Of a stretch of 64,000 nucleotides of DNA, positions 56,997 to 64,000 are shown piece after piece. Source of the DNA: Stappia sp. 28M-7 (GTDB lineage Bacteria; Pseudomonadota; Alphaproteobacteria; Rhizobiales; Stappiaceae). The position numbers were made by a program, and so were the translations under genes. The stretch lies in contig NZ_JACMIA010000001.1 in NCBI RefSeq assembly GCF_014252955.1, forward strand, positions 3,184,258-3,248,257, written 5' to 3'. Every line of letters begins with the position of its first letter. Within the stretch, counting starts at the first letter, position 1. The notes beneath the pieces were generated by a model. That model did no database searches, was not told the origin of the DNA, and saw only the letters and a list, made by a program, of their open reading frames with translations.

Positions 56997-57767
56997 TCAG
57001 TCCAGCTCGGCGAGCCTGGCCTTGGCCATTTCCAGCAGCATCGACATCTCGATGCCGTGGGAGATGAAGCGGAAGCCCATCTGGCGCGCCGACTTCGCAT
57101 CCGCCGCGTTGTTGCAGAAGATGCCGGCGAACTTGCCGGCGACGCGCGCACGCTTTGCCACGTCGGCGGCGATGGTCTGGACCTTCTCGCTGCTGGGGTT
57201 AAGCTCGCGCCCTTCCGACAGGGTCAGCGACATGTCGCCCGGGCCGATGAAGACGCCGTCGAGGCCTTCCACCGCCAGGATCTCGTCGAGGGCATCCAGA
57301 GCGGCCGGCGTCTCGATCATGGCGAGGGCCACCGTCTCCTGGTTGGCCGAGGCAAGATACTCGGCCGGCGTCAGGCCCTGCAGCATGGCCGCGCGATGCG
57401 GGCCCCAGCTGCGCACTCCGACGGGCGGAAACTTGCTCGCCCCGACCAGCGCCAGCGCATCTTCCACCGTATTGACCATCGGCATGATCACCGCTTCGGC
57501 GCCCAGATCGAAGGCGCGGCTGACGGTGGCGAAATCGTCGACCGGCGGACGCACGACCGCATGGGCACCGCCGAGGCGCGCAGCCGCGATGCCCTCGCGG
57601 ATCGAGGCGATGTCATGGGCGCCGTGCTGCATGTCGAGCGTCACCGCGCCATACCCCGCGCGGCCCAGCAGCTCCGCCAGAACCGGCACGGCCATGGTCG
57701 ACCAAGCGGTGATGACGGTCTCGTCGGCGCGAAGCCGGGCGGCAAGGGAGGGCTTGGTAACGGTCAT
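56997..57767 (-). CDS. HpcH/HpaI-type class II aldolase
   Basis: Protein of 256 residues. It has the HpaI family motifs GAVTLDMQHGAHD, MIETPAALD (metal Glu) and GPGDMSL (metal Asp). Relatives split 4-hydroxy-2-oxoacids to pyruvate and aldehyde, with the metal in the active site. The ATG at 57767 is preferred over the longer reading. It is not near other aromatic degradation genes, so the substrate is open. Confidence 0.9.
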   Translation of the reverse strand: MTVTKPSLAARLRADETVITAWSTMAVPVLAELLGRAGYGAVTLDMQHGAHDIASIREGIAAARLGGAHAVVRPPVDDFATVSRAFDLGAEAVIMPMVNTVEDALALVGASKFPPVGVRSWGPHRAAMLQGLTPAEYLASANQETVALAMIETPAALDALDEILAVEGLDGVFIGPGDMSLTLSEGRELNPSSEKVQTIAADVAKRARVAGKFAGIFCNNAADAKSARQMGFRFISHGIEMSMLLEMAKARLAELD

Positions 57768-57877
57768 GGCGGGGTTTTCCGAAATGGCGGGGTGGGAAGG
57801 GCCTTGAAACCGGGCCCGGCGGGCAGCGGTCCGCACCCTGGCGCGAACCTGCTCGTGTCTTGCGGGGGCTGAACGCG

Positions 57878-57904
57878 AAAGGGGCAGCGCACCTGCGCTG
57901 CCCC
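57878..57904 (-). terminator. Terminator hairpin of the zeta-subunit gene
   Basis: GGGGCAGCGC (57881-57890) and GCGCTGCCCC (57895-57904) form a 10-bp stem with a 4-base loop, preceded by AAA on the plus strand, which is TTT on the transcribed minus strand. It sits just 10 bases after the gene's stop. Confidence 0.75.
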
Positions 57905-57914
57905 CTCGGGTGTC

Positions 57915-58238
57915 TCAGCCTTCGTTCTGGATCTGCTCGACCGCCTGATGCAGCAGCTCGTCCATGGTCCGGCGGATCTGATGGTCCGACTGGTCGACGC
58001 CCGCGTCGGTGAAATCCTTGCGGATCTTGCGGAACACGTCTTCCTCGCCCGGCTCCTCGAAATCGGCGCGGACCACTTCCTTCGCGTAGTCCTGGGCCTT
58101 GTCGGCATCGAGGCCGAGCTTCTCGGCCGCCCACAGGCCCAGCAGCTTGTTGCGACGGGCCACCGCCTTGAAGCGCAGCTCCTCGTCGTGGGCGAACTTG
58201 GATTCAAAGGCCTCCTCGCGACGGTCGAAGGTGCTCAT
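57915..58238 (-). CDS. F1F0-ATPase zeta subunit (DUF1476) inhibitor
   Basis: Protein of 107 residues, highly charged and helical. It begins MSTFDRREEAFESKFAHDEEL, the inhibitory N-terminal region, with a four-helix body DADKAQDYAKEVV and DELLHQAVEQI. Known from Paracoccus, it blocks reverse ATP hydrolysis by F1. It is divergent from purC, an arrangement often seen in alphaproteobacteria. Confidence 0.92.
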   Translation of the reverse strand: MSTFDRREEAFESKFAHDEELRFKAVARRNKLLGLWAAEKLGLDADKAQDYAKEVVRADFEEPGEEDVFRKIRKDFTDAGVDQSDHQIRRTMDELLHQAVEQIQNEG

Positions 58239-58667
58239 GCGTCAGTCTCCTGCCTTCTAGCGGTGGCGCCCTCAGGCGCTGAAATCGATTGCGGTGCCGC
58301 CATCATATGGGGATCCGATGAGCCCTTGCATATCCTTCGCGACCCACCAAATCAACGCGTATCGGTCGCACCGCTCCCGCTCGTCCAGACATCGCCCCGC
58401 GAGCGGGCCGCAGGACACCCTGCCCGGTCGCCGGGACCGCGTAAAATCTCTTCAGCGGCTTCATTGTACTTTACGGGGCGATCGTGTAGGTTCCGCGCCA
58501 TCGAGCGGGGGGCCGAAAGCGCATCTGCCGTTCTCGCGCCCTTCCGATGACCGTCCCGACCCCGGCCACGGCCGAACGAGACATTGTCCGACAAAGGGCA
58601 TGGGACCGCAGTCAACCGGAGCGTCTCCGCCAGTATGGATTTTCTTTCTCAAACACGGTACGTGCCT
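58239..58667. other. Divergent promoter region between zeta subunit and purC
   Basis: A 429-bp gap with no gene. It contains a candidate purC promoter at 58464-58492 and would give purC a leader of about 170 bases. I see no PurR-type palindrome or purine riboswitch structure. Confidence 0.5.
58464..58492 (+). promoter_or_regulatory. Candidate sigma70 promoter of purC
   Basis: TTGTAC (58464-58469), a 17-base spacer, and TAGGTT (58487-58492). The spacing is ideal and the -35 matches 4 of 6 consensus bases, the -10 matches 3 of 6. Confidence 0.35.
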
Positions 58668-59432
58668 ATGAACCGCCGCCGGCGCATTTACGAGGGCAAG
58701 GGCAAGATCCTCTATGAGGGCCCGGAACCCGGTACGCTCATCCAGCACTTCAAGGATGATGCAACTGCCTTCAACGCCAAGAAGCATGAGATTGTCGATG
58801 GCAAGGGGGTCCTGAACAACCGGATCTCCGAGTACATCTTCAACCATCTCAACGCGATCGGTATCCCGACCCACTTCATTCGCCGGATGAACATGCGCGA
58901 GCAGCTCATCCGCGAGGTCGAGATCATCCCGCTGGAAGTGGTTGTGCGCAACGTCGCCGCCGGCTCGCTGTCCAAGCGCCTCGGCATCGAGGAAGGCACG
59001 CAGCTGCCGCGGTCGATCATCGAGTTCTATTACAAGAACGACGCGCTCGACGACCCGATGGTCTCCGAGGAGCACATCACCGCCTTCGGATGGTGCACGC
59101 CCCAGGAGATGGACGACATCATGGCGCTGGCCATCCGCGTCAACGACTTCCTGACCGGCCTGTTCCTGGGCGTCGGCATCCGTCTCGTCGACTTCAAGAT
59201 CGAGTGCGGCCGCCTGTGGGAAGGCGACATGATGCGCATCGTCGTCGCCGACGAGATCTCGCCGGACAGCTGCCGCCTGTGGGACATCCAGTCCAACGAG
59301 AAGATGGACAAGGACCGCTTCCGCCGCGACCTCGGCGGTATGCTGGAAGCCTACCAGGAAGTGGCCCGGCGCCTCGGCATCCTCAACGACAACGACCGGC
59401 CGAACGGCACAGGTCCGGTGCTCGTCAAGTAA
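58668..59432 (+). CDS. purC: Phosphoribosylaminoimidazole-succinocarboxamide synthase
   Basis: Protein of 254 residues. It has SAICAR synthetase motifs [36 protein letters not shown] and VDFKIECGR. The start is the ATG at 58668, since the family opens [11 protein letters not shown]; an upstream in-frame ATG at 58635 adds 11 unconserved residues. It is the eighth step of purine synthesis. A 16-bp tandem duplication covers its last codons, and the downstream hairpin terminates transcription. Confidence 0.96.
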   Translation: MNRRRRIYEGKGKILYEGPEPGTLIQHFKDDATAFNAKKHEIVDGKGVLNNRISEYIFNHLNAIGIPTHFIRRMNMREQLIREVEIIPLEVVVRNVAAGSLSKRLGIEEGTQLPRSIIEFYYKNDALDDPMVSEEHITAFGWCTPQEMDDIMALAIRVNDFLTGLFLGVGIRLVDFKIECGRLWEGDMMRIVVADEISPDSCRLWDIQSNEKMDKDRFRRDLGGMLEAYQEVARRLGILNDNDRPNGTGPVLVK

Positions 59433-59449
59433 GCTGCTCGTCAAGTAAG
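59419..59449 (+). repeat. 16-bp tandem duplication at the purC stop
   Basis: TGCTCGTCAAGTAAG occurs at 59419-59433 and again at 59435-59449, so the purC end LVK-stop is copied once after the real stop. Confidence 0.85.
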
Positions 59450-59480
59450 ATCGCCGCGCGCCTCGCACGCACAAGACAAG

Positions 59481-59512
59481 GAAAGCCCCGACCGGAAACG
59501 GCCGGGGCTTTC
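59481..59512. terminator. Bidirectional terminator between purC and SDR gene
   Basis: GAAAGCCCCG (59481-59490) and CGGGGCTTTC (59503-59512) pair, with an inner CCG-GAAA-CGG, giving a long stem with one A/C mismatch and a GAAA tetraloop. Stem ends are T- and A-rich on either strand. Confidence 0.9.
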
Positions 59513-59541
59513 GGCTTTTCGGGGAAGCCTTGCGCGCAAGG

Positions 59542-60306
59542 TCAGGTGCGGTTGATCGAGACGCCGCCGTCGACCAGCATCGCCGTGCCGGTGGTGAAGC
59601 TGGAGGCCGGCGAGGCGAGGTAGAGCGCGGTCCCGGCGACCTCCTCAGGCGAAGAGATGCGCTTGAGCGCATGCAGGCTCTCCACGAAGGCCAGCGCCTC
59701 CGGCGTCGAAGCGGCCTCGCGCCCCATCGGCGTGTCGATGCCGCCGGGCAGGATCGCGTTGACCCGGATCCCCTTCGCGCCGACCTCGGCCGCCAGCACC
59801 TTGGTCAGGCCGACGAGCCCGGCCTTGCTGGCGCCGTAGGCCGCCATGCCCGGCAGGCCGGCCGTATGGCCGACAAACGTGGACGTGAAGATCAGCGAGC
59901 CGCCGCCACGCTCCTCCATGGCCGGGATCTGGTATTTCGCCCCGAGGAACCCGCTGGTCAGGTTGGTGGCGAGCACCGTGTTCCAGTCGGCGAGCGACAG
60001 GGACGGCGCCGGCGCCATGGGGCCGATCATGCCCGCATTGTTGAAGGCGATGTCGAGCCCGCCGAAGCGATCCTTCGCCAGATCGACCAGCGCCCTGGCG
60101 TAGTCCTCCTCCTGCACGTCGCCGGCTAGAACCGCCGCCCGGCCGCCTGCCCGCTCGATCTCCCCGGCAACCTCCTCCAGCTCGCCCCGGCGCCGCGCGC
60201 CGAGAACGACGGCACAGCCTTCCGCGGCGAAGAGCCGTGCTGTCGCAGCTCCCAGCCCGGAGCTCGCTCCGGTGATGATCGCGACCTTGTCTTCCAGTAT
60301 CGGCAT
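59542..60306 (-). CDS. Short-chain dehydrogenase/reductase
   Basis: Protein of 254 residues. The NAD(P) motif TGASSGLG is at 12-19, NNAG follows, and the catalytic Ser142, Tyr157 and Lys161 (AYGASKAG) are present. It is the classical SDR type of FabG-like length. Start at the ATG at 60306 is supported by GGAGGG upstream. It points away from the purine genes and separates purC from purS. Confidence 0.9.
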   Translation of the reverse strand: MPILEDKVAIITGASSGLGAATARLFAAEGCAVVLGARRRGELEEVAGEIERAGGRAAVLAGDVQEEDYARALVDLAKDRFGGLDIAFNNAGMIGPMAPAPSLSLADWNTVLATNLTSGFLGAKYQIPAMEERGGGSLIFTSTFVGHTAGLPGMAAYGASKAGLVGLTKVLAAEVGAKGIRVNAILPGGIDTPMGREAASTPEALAFVESLHALKRISSPEEVAGTALYLASPASSFTTGTAMLVDGGVSINRT

Positions 60307-60480
60307 GAAACCCTCCATCGCCGTTGCAATGGCAGGCTTGGTAGGCGGGGAACGAGGGCCACGACACCCGATTAGAGATTGCGGTCAGGCTTTTCTGCCG
60401 GCCAGGCGCACACCCGCGTTGCAACCCTCGGCTGAGGCCCTTAATCTGCCTGCGTATTGAAACGGGCTGGGGAAATTGCA

Positions 60481-61029
60481 ATGAAGGTTATGTCGGCCGG
60501 GAGCTCCTGGCAGAAGATTGTACTCGTCCTTTTCGCGGGCCTGATGCTCGCCGCATGCCAGACTAGCGGGTTGAAATCCGGAGCGCTGAAGACCGACTTC
60601 CCGCCGGCGGGCTGGAAGACGCAACGCGACGGCAACGCTACGGCCTATTTCTGCGCACGTCCGACTTGCAGCACCCCCCAGTTGGTGGTCATCTCGCCCA
60701 CCCGCCAGAGGGGCAATGTCGAGGAAGCGATCAAGCGGAACATCATCAGCACTGCCCTTGTGGACGAGCTCTTCGATGTTCTGAAGGTGGCATCCCGCAA
60801 GCAGGTCAACGCATCCTCGACACGCAAGATCACCACCCCCACCTATTCGGGCTTCGAAAATCTGGTCACGCTTCGGGACAGGAATGGCAAGAAGCTCTAT
60901 CTCGCCGTCCGCAATGTGATTCAGCGAGACCGCGGAATTGTGGTGACATCTGCTGCGACCTCGCCGGGCACCGCCAAGCGCAACCTCGCCCGCTTCTTCG
61001 CCCAGACGACCATCCAGCGCGTCCAGTAA
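60481..61029 (+). CDS. Lipoprotein, hypothetical
   Basis: Protein of 182 residues. The signal KIVLVLFAGLMLAAC has lipobox LAAC and Cys26. The mature part is basic at the end (KRNLARFFAQTTIQRVQ) with the segment AYFCARPTCSTPQLVVIS. I do not recognise it. The ATG at 60481 has GGGGAAATTGC upstream. It lies just before purS but is unlikely to share a function with it. Confidence 0.7.
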   Translation: MKVMSAGSSWQKIVLVLFAGLMLAACQTSGLKSGALKTDFPPAGWKTQRDGNATAYFCARPTCSTPQLVVISPTRQRGNVEEAIKRNIISTALVDELFDVLKVASRKQVNASSTRKITTPTYSGFENLVTLRDRNGKKLYLAVRNVIQRDRGIVVTSAATSPGTAKRNLARFFAQTTIQRVQ

Positions 61030-61186
61030 CCCCGCACGCCGCGATACCGGACCTCCTGGCGCGCGGCGGTTGGCCGCGCGTCGCAAAAGGGCTTTCATCG
61101 GGGGCGTCGTCGCGCTAGAAGCGGGCCAACTGCCCAGCCGGCGGACGCCAACGCGCGCCGGCGCCGACTTGCGGAGACATCCCCCG

Positions 61187-61426
61187 ATGAAAGCACGCGT
61201 GACCGTTACCCTGAAATCCGGCGTCCTCGACCCGCAGGGCAAGGCGATCGAGGGTGGCCTTGCCGCGCTCGGCTTCGCCGGCGTCGACAGCGTGCGCCAG
61301 GGCAAGGTCTTCGATCTGGAGATCAGCGGCCGCGACGCAGACGCCGCGCGCGCCGATCTCGCCGCCATGTGCGAGAAGCTGCTCGCCAACACGGTGATCG
61401 AGAACTACGACATCGAGATCCTCTGA
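61187..61426 (+). CDS. purS: Phosphoribosylformylglycinamidine synthase subunit PurS
   Basis: Protein of 79 residues. The small subunit is recognised by KARVTVTLKSGVLDPQGKAI, VRQGKVFDLEI and the C-terminal CEKLLANTVIENYDIEI. It forms the FGAM synthase complex with PurQ and PurL. Only PurS and PurQ are in this window. The ATG at 61187 sets the canonical length. Confidence 0.95.
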   Translation: MKARVTVTLKSGVLDPQGKAIEGGLAALGFAGVDSVRQGKVFDLEISGRDADAARADLAAMCEKLLANTVIENYDIEIL

Positions 61427-61469
61427 CGGGATCGCCCGCAACGCGGGCAGCGAGACGCGGGAGGCCGGC

Positions 61470-61577
61470 ATGGACGAAGACAGTGCCAGGGTCCTGCGTT
61501 TCCTGTTGATCAAGGCAGCGGTCTTCATCGCCCTGCCGGCCGCGCTGGCGCTCGCCGCCGCGCTGTTCCTGGTGTGA
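61470..61577 (+). CDS. 35-residue membrane protein between purS and purQ
   Basis: A short gene of 35 codons: [14 protein letters not shown], then a single hydrophobic helix to the C-terminus. GGGAGG lies 5 bases before the ATG at 61470. It is 43 bases after purS and 38 before purQ. A small membrane protein at this locus is known in related bacteria; the function is unknown. The good ribosome site and position make it likely real. Confidence 0.75.
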   Translation: MDEDSARVLRFLLIKAAVFIALPAALALAAALFLV

Positions 61578-61615
61578 ACCGATCCTGGTGTGATCCGAAA
61601 GGGAGCCCTCCCGCC

Positions 61616-62290
61616 ATGAAGTCCGCCGTCGTCACCTTCCCCGGCTCGAATCGCGAGCGCGACATGATGCATGCGCTGGAGCTGGTCTCCGGCCGCAAGC
61701 CCGAAGCCGTGTGGCATGCCGATACCAGCCTGCCGGACGTCGATCTGGTCGTGCTGCCGGGCGGCTTTTCCTACGGCGACTACCTGCGCTCCGGCGCCAT
61801 CGCGGCCCGCGCGCCGGTGATGGATGCGATCCGCGCCTTCGCCGCCCGCGGCGGCATGGTGCTCGGCGTGTGCAACGGCTTCCAGATGCTGACCGAGGCA
61901 GGCCTGCTGCCCGGCGCCCTGATGCGCAATGCGGGCCTCACCTTCGTCTGCCGCGAAGTGCAGCTGGAGACCGCCTCCATGGCCAACCGCTTCACCGCCG
62001 GCATGCGCAAGGGCGAGACTTGGCGCTGCCCCGTCGCCCATCACGACGGCAACTATTTCGCGGATGCCGAGACCATCGCGCGGCTGGAGGGCGAGAATCG
62101 CGTCGCCTTCCGTTATGCCAACGGCACCAACCCGAACGGCTCGATCAACGATATCGCCGGCATCGCCAACGAAGCGGGCAACGTGCTCGGCATGATGCCG
62201 CACCCGGAAAACTACGTCGACGCGCAGCAGGCGAGCACCGACGGGCGCGCCTTCTTCGAGAGCATCTGCGGGGCCTTCGCCACCGCCTGA
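61616..62290 (+). CDS. purQ: Phosphoribosylformylglycinamidine synthase subunit PurQ
   Basis: Protein of 224 residues, a class I glutamine amidotransferase. The nucleophile elbow GVCNGFQ carries Cys86, and MMPHPENY has the catalytic His and Glu. It supplies ammonia to PurL. The ATG at 61616 has AGGGAGCCC upstream. The next gene is DUF2164, not purL, as would be more usual. Confidence 0.95.
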   Translation: MKSAVVTFPGSNRERDMMHALELVSGRKPEAVWHADTSLPDVDLVVLPGGFSYGDYLRSGAIAARAPVMDAIRAFAARGGMVLGVCNGFQMLTEAGLLPGALMRNAGLTFVCREVQLETASMANRFTAGMRKGETWRCPVAHHDGNYFADAETIARLEGENRVAFRYANGTNPNGSINDIAGIANEAGNVLGMMPHPENYVDAQQASTDGRAFFESICGAFATA

Positions 62291-62320
62291 TGCGAAAGCG
62301 TCGAGACAGGGAGACAACCG

Positions 62321-62581
62321 ATGAGCCGTTCCGCCTCCGGGTCTCCCTTCAAGGCTGAGGAAAAGGCGGAACTCGCCCGCCGGCTGCGCGACTATCTGCG
62401 CGACGAACTCGGCGCCGAGGCCGGCATGCTGGAGACCGAGGCCTTCCTCGACTTCATCGCCGCCGAGATCGGCAACGCCTTCTACAATCGCGGCCTCTTC
62501 GATGCCCAGGCGGCCATCTCTGCCCGCCTGGAAGAGGCGACGGACGCGGTCTACGCGCTGGAAAAGCCCGCCCGGGCGTGA
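62321..62581 (+). CDS. DUF2164 family protein
   Basis: Protein of 86 residues. It has the family pattern LARRLRDYLRDELGAEAGMLETEAFLDFIAAEIGNAFYNRGLFDA. It is helical and of unknown function. Its 3' end overlaps the convergent AraC gene by 31 bases (62551-62581). It follows purQ by 30 bases and may be cotranscribed. Confidence 0.85.
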   Translation: MSRSASGSPFKAEEKAELARRLRDYLRDELGAEAGMLETEAFLDFIAAEIGNAFYNRGLFDAQAAISARLEEATDAVYALEKPARA

Positions 62582-63372
62582 TCGCTGGGCGGCTGGCCGA
62601 ACTGCCGCGAATAGGCCCGGCTAAAGGCCGAGGCACTGGAAAACCCGACGCGGCCGGCAACGCTCTTCAACACTCCTCCCCGCGCAATCTCCTGCCGTGC
62701 AAGGCACAGCCGCCAGGCCTGCAGATAGGCGCCCGGCGTCTGGCCGACCGTCCGCCGGAAGCCGGTGGCGAAGGCGGTGCGCGACATGCCGCAGATCCCC
62801 GCCAGCTCCTCCAGCCGCCAGCGCCGCTCCGGCGCCTCGTGCATGGCGACCAGCGCCAGCATGATCTGCGGATGGCCGAGCCCGGCGATCAACCCGTCCC
62901 GCGCCTGGCCGGTCTCGATGGCATGACGCAGGAAGCGGATCACCACGATCTCGCACAAACGGTCGACGATGGCTTTGCCGCCGCAGCGCGGGCTGGTCAC
63001 CTCCTCGTGCAGCACGGCGGCAACCGCCGCCAGCGCCGGGGCCTCGGTAAGATCGATGCAGACCTCCTCCGGCAGCGCGGTCGCAAGCGGCGAACCCGGT
63101 CCTCCGAGATCGACCCGCGCGGCGACCGCGAGGCGCCCCTGCAGCCGGCAGCCCTCTCGCGTACCGTCGACACGGAACACCAGCCGCCGCAGCACCAGCG
63201 GCTCGTTCTCGTCGAGGGTCTCGTCCCCCGTCAGCAGCAGATGCGCCGGCTCGCCCGGCGGCAAGGCACTGCCCAGCACGCAGGCGGAAATGCGGAACCG
63301 GTCGATCAGGGCCGACAGCCGGTCGACGCGCCCTTGCGGCATGCTGGCATCGTTCATTGAACTCTCGATCAT
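62551..63372 (-). CDS. AraC-family transcriptional regulator with cupin-type N-domain
   Basis: Protein of 273 residues (start at 63372 or 63357). The N-terminal part is a cupin_6-like sensor (residues about 10-170). The C-terminal double HTH is RRWRLEELAGICGMSRTAFATGFRRTVGQTPGAYLQAWRL, then VGFSSASAFSRAYSRQFGQPPS. It is divergent from the peroxiredoxin-like gene 101 bases away and probably controls it. Confidence 0.9.
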   Translation of the reverse strand: MIESSMNDASMPQGRVDRLSALIDRFRISACVLGSALPPGEPAHLLLTGDETLDENEPLVLRRLVFRVDGTREGCRLQGRLAVAARVDLGGPGSPLATALPEEVCIDLTEAPALAAVAAVLHEEVTSPRCGGKAIVDRLCEIVVIRFLRHAIETGQARDGLIAGLGHPQIMLALVAMHEAPERRWRLEELAGICGMSRTAFATGFRRTVGQTPGAYLQAWRLCLARQEIARGGVLKSVAGRVGFSSASAFSRAYSRQFGQPPSDHARAGFSSA

Positions 63373-63473
63373 GAAAAGCGGACTGAACTTTTCCTTTCAT
63401 ACATTATCTTGCACAGGCCAACAAGGATGGCCGGCGACGACCGCCCGCCAAGCAAAGTTTCGAAAGGACGCCC

Positions 63474-64000
63474 ATGTCCCTGATTCCCCGCCAGCAGGTT
63501 CCCGCTCTCGCGCTGGAGACGCTCTCCCACGGCCGTTTCGACCTTGCCGCCGAGGCCCCGGACTTCGCGACGCTCGTCGTCTTCTATCGCGGCCTGCACT
63601 GTCCGATCTGCGCCACCTACCTGAAAGAGCTGGAGCGCCTGACGCCGGCCTTTGCCGAGCGCGGCGTGACGACGCTGGCCCTGTCCTCCGACGACAGGGA
63701 GCGGGCAGAGGCGATGGCAGAGAAGATCGGGGCGCAGGCCCTGCGCATCGGCTACGGCCTGCCGCTGCAGGTCGCCCGCGACTGGGGGCTCTACACGTCG
63801 GCCGGGCGCGGCACGACGTCCATCGGCATCGAGGAGCCGGAGCTCTTCTCCGAGCCGGGCGTGTTCCTGGTGCGGACTGACGGCACGCTCTACTTCGCCT
63901 CTGTGCAGACGATGCCCTTCGTGCGCCCTCATTTCCAGGAGATGGTCGGCGCACTCGATTTCGTGCGCAAGAACGACTATCCGGCGCGCGGCGAATACAC
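63474..64000 (+). CDS. Peroxiredoxin-like (AhpC/TSA) protein, 3' part outside window
   Basis: About 175 codons are visible. The CXXC motif LHCPICATYL (Cys43, Cys46) sits where the peroxidatic Cys is expected, in the thioredoxin-fold VVFYRGLHCPIC. This matches the peroxiredoxin-like family found next to AraC regulators with cupin domains. The gene runs past the right edge. AAGGACG upstream of the ATG at 63474 is the ribosome site. Confidence 0.88.
   Translation, partial: MSLIPRQQVPALALETLSHGRFDLAAEAPDFATLVVFYRGLHCPICATYLKELERLTPAFAERGVTTLALSSDDRERAEAMAEKIGAQALRIGYGLPLQVARDWGLYTSAGRGTTSIGIEEPELFSEPGVFLVRTDGTLYFASVQTMPFVRPHFQEMVGALDFVRKNDYPARGEY

Noticed and set aside
58493-58667. Purine riboswitch in the purC leader
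   Set aside because: I see no conserved three-way junction or purine aptamer motif, although the leader is long.

Overview
This is a high-GC bacterial chromosome segment, most likely from an alphaproteobacterium of the Hyphomicrobiales (Stappia/Labrenzia-type is my best guess). The guess rests on gene content: usg, the F1-ATPase zeta-subunit inhibitor (DUF1476) beside purC, a separate purS and purQ, a polyprenyl synthase next to DUF2007 and a TrmN6-like methyltransferase, and a livHMGF cluster with a DUF6867-type gene. Nearly all DNA is coding, with clear chromosomal housekeeping genes. I see no rRNA operon, transposase, phage or CRISPR array.

Layout. 1-5 kb: two overlapping alpha/beta hydrolases, a zinc-finger protein, a flavin monooxygenase, a CinA-type N-domain protein, gpt and an L,D-transpeptidase. 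5-9.8 kb: sfsA, trkH, tRNA-Leu(TAA), map, radC and a phasin-like gene. 9.8-15 kb: acetate kinase coupled to a MaoC-phosphotransacylase fusion, glutathione peroxidase, and a photolyase/cryptochrome coupled to DUF2256. 15-21 kb: a CHASE4-like GGDEF-EAL protein, meaB and ppdK. 21-28 kb: a TPR protein, ispE, purU, polyprenyl synthase, DUF2007, a methyltransferase and an AT-rich orphan membrane gene. 28-33 kb: usg, a MoxR ATPase with a VWA partner, lrgAB and a second L,D-transpeptidase.

33-39 kb holds a complete branched-chain amino acid ABC transporter on the minus strand (livH-M-G-F, a small membrane protein, then livJ with its own terminator). 39-47 kb: a LysR regulator starting inside a perfect hairpin, a flavin reductase, a P1-family peptidase, a 1164-residue fused indolepyruvate ferredoxin oxidoreductase with a divergent Lrp/AsnC regulator, then about 1 kb of intergenic DNA built from a roughly 367-bp tandem duplication of a palindromic repeat. 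47-57 kb: a GFA-domain protein, a DadA-like flavoprotein, a BASS transporter, rpe, purB, a phosphoesterase, an RBBP9-type hydrolase and several small lipoproteins or membrane proteins. 57-64 kb: an HpaI-type aldolase, the ATPase zeta subunit, purC, an SDR, a lipoprotein, purS, a 35-residue membrane protein, purQ, DUF2164, an AraC regulator and a truncated peroxiredoxin-like gene.

Functional links: purB, purC, purS, purQ and purU cover purine synthesis and one-carbon flow; the liv transporter and indolepyruvate oxidoreductase suggest amino-acid uptake and breakdown; AckA plus the phosphotransacylase fusion, PPDK and MeaB sit around acyl-CoA, acetate and propionate metabolism. I did not find a clear new multigene system. 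The most unusual items are the AT-rich orphan at 27.9 kb, the tandem repeat at 46.1-46.9 kb, several perfect inverted repeats in promoter regions, and a photolyase-family protein lacking the usual flavin-side motif.
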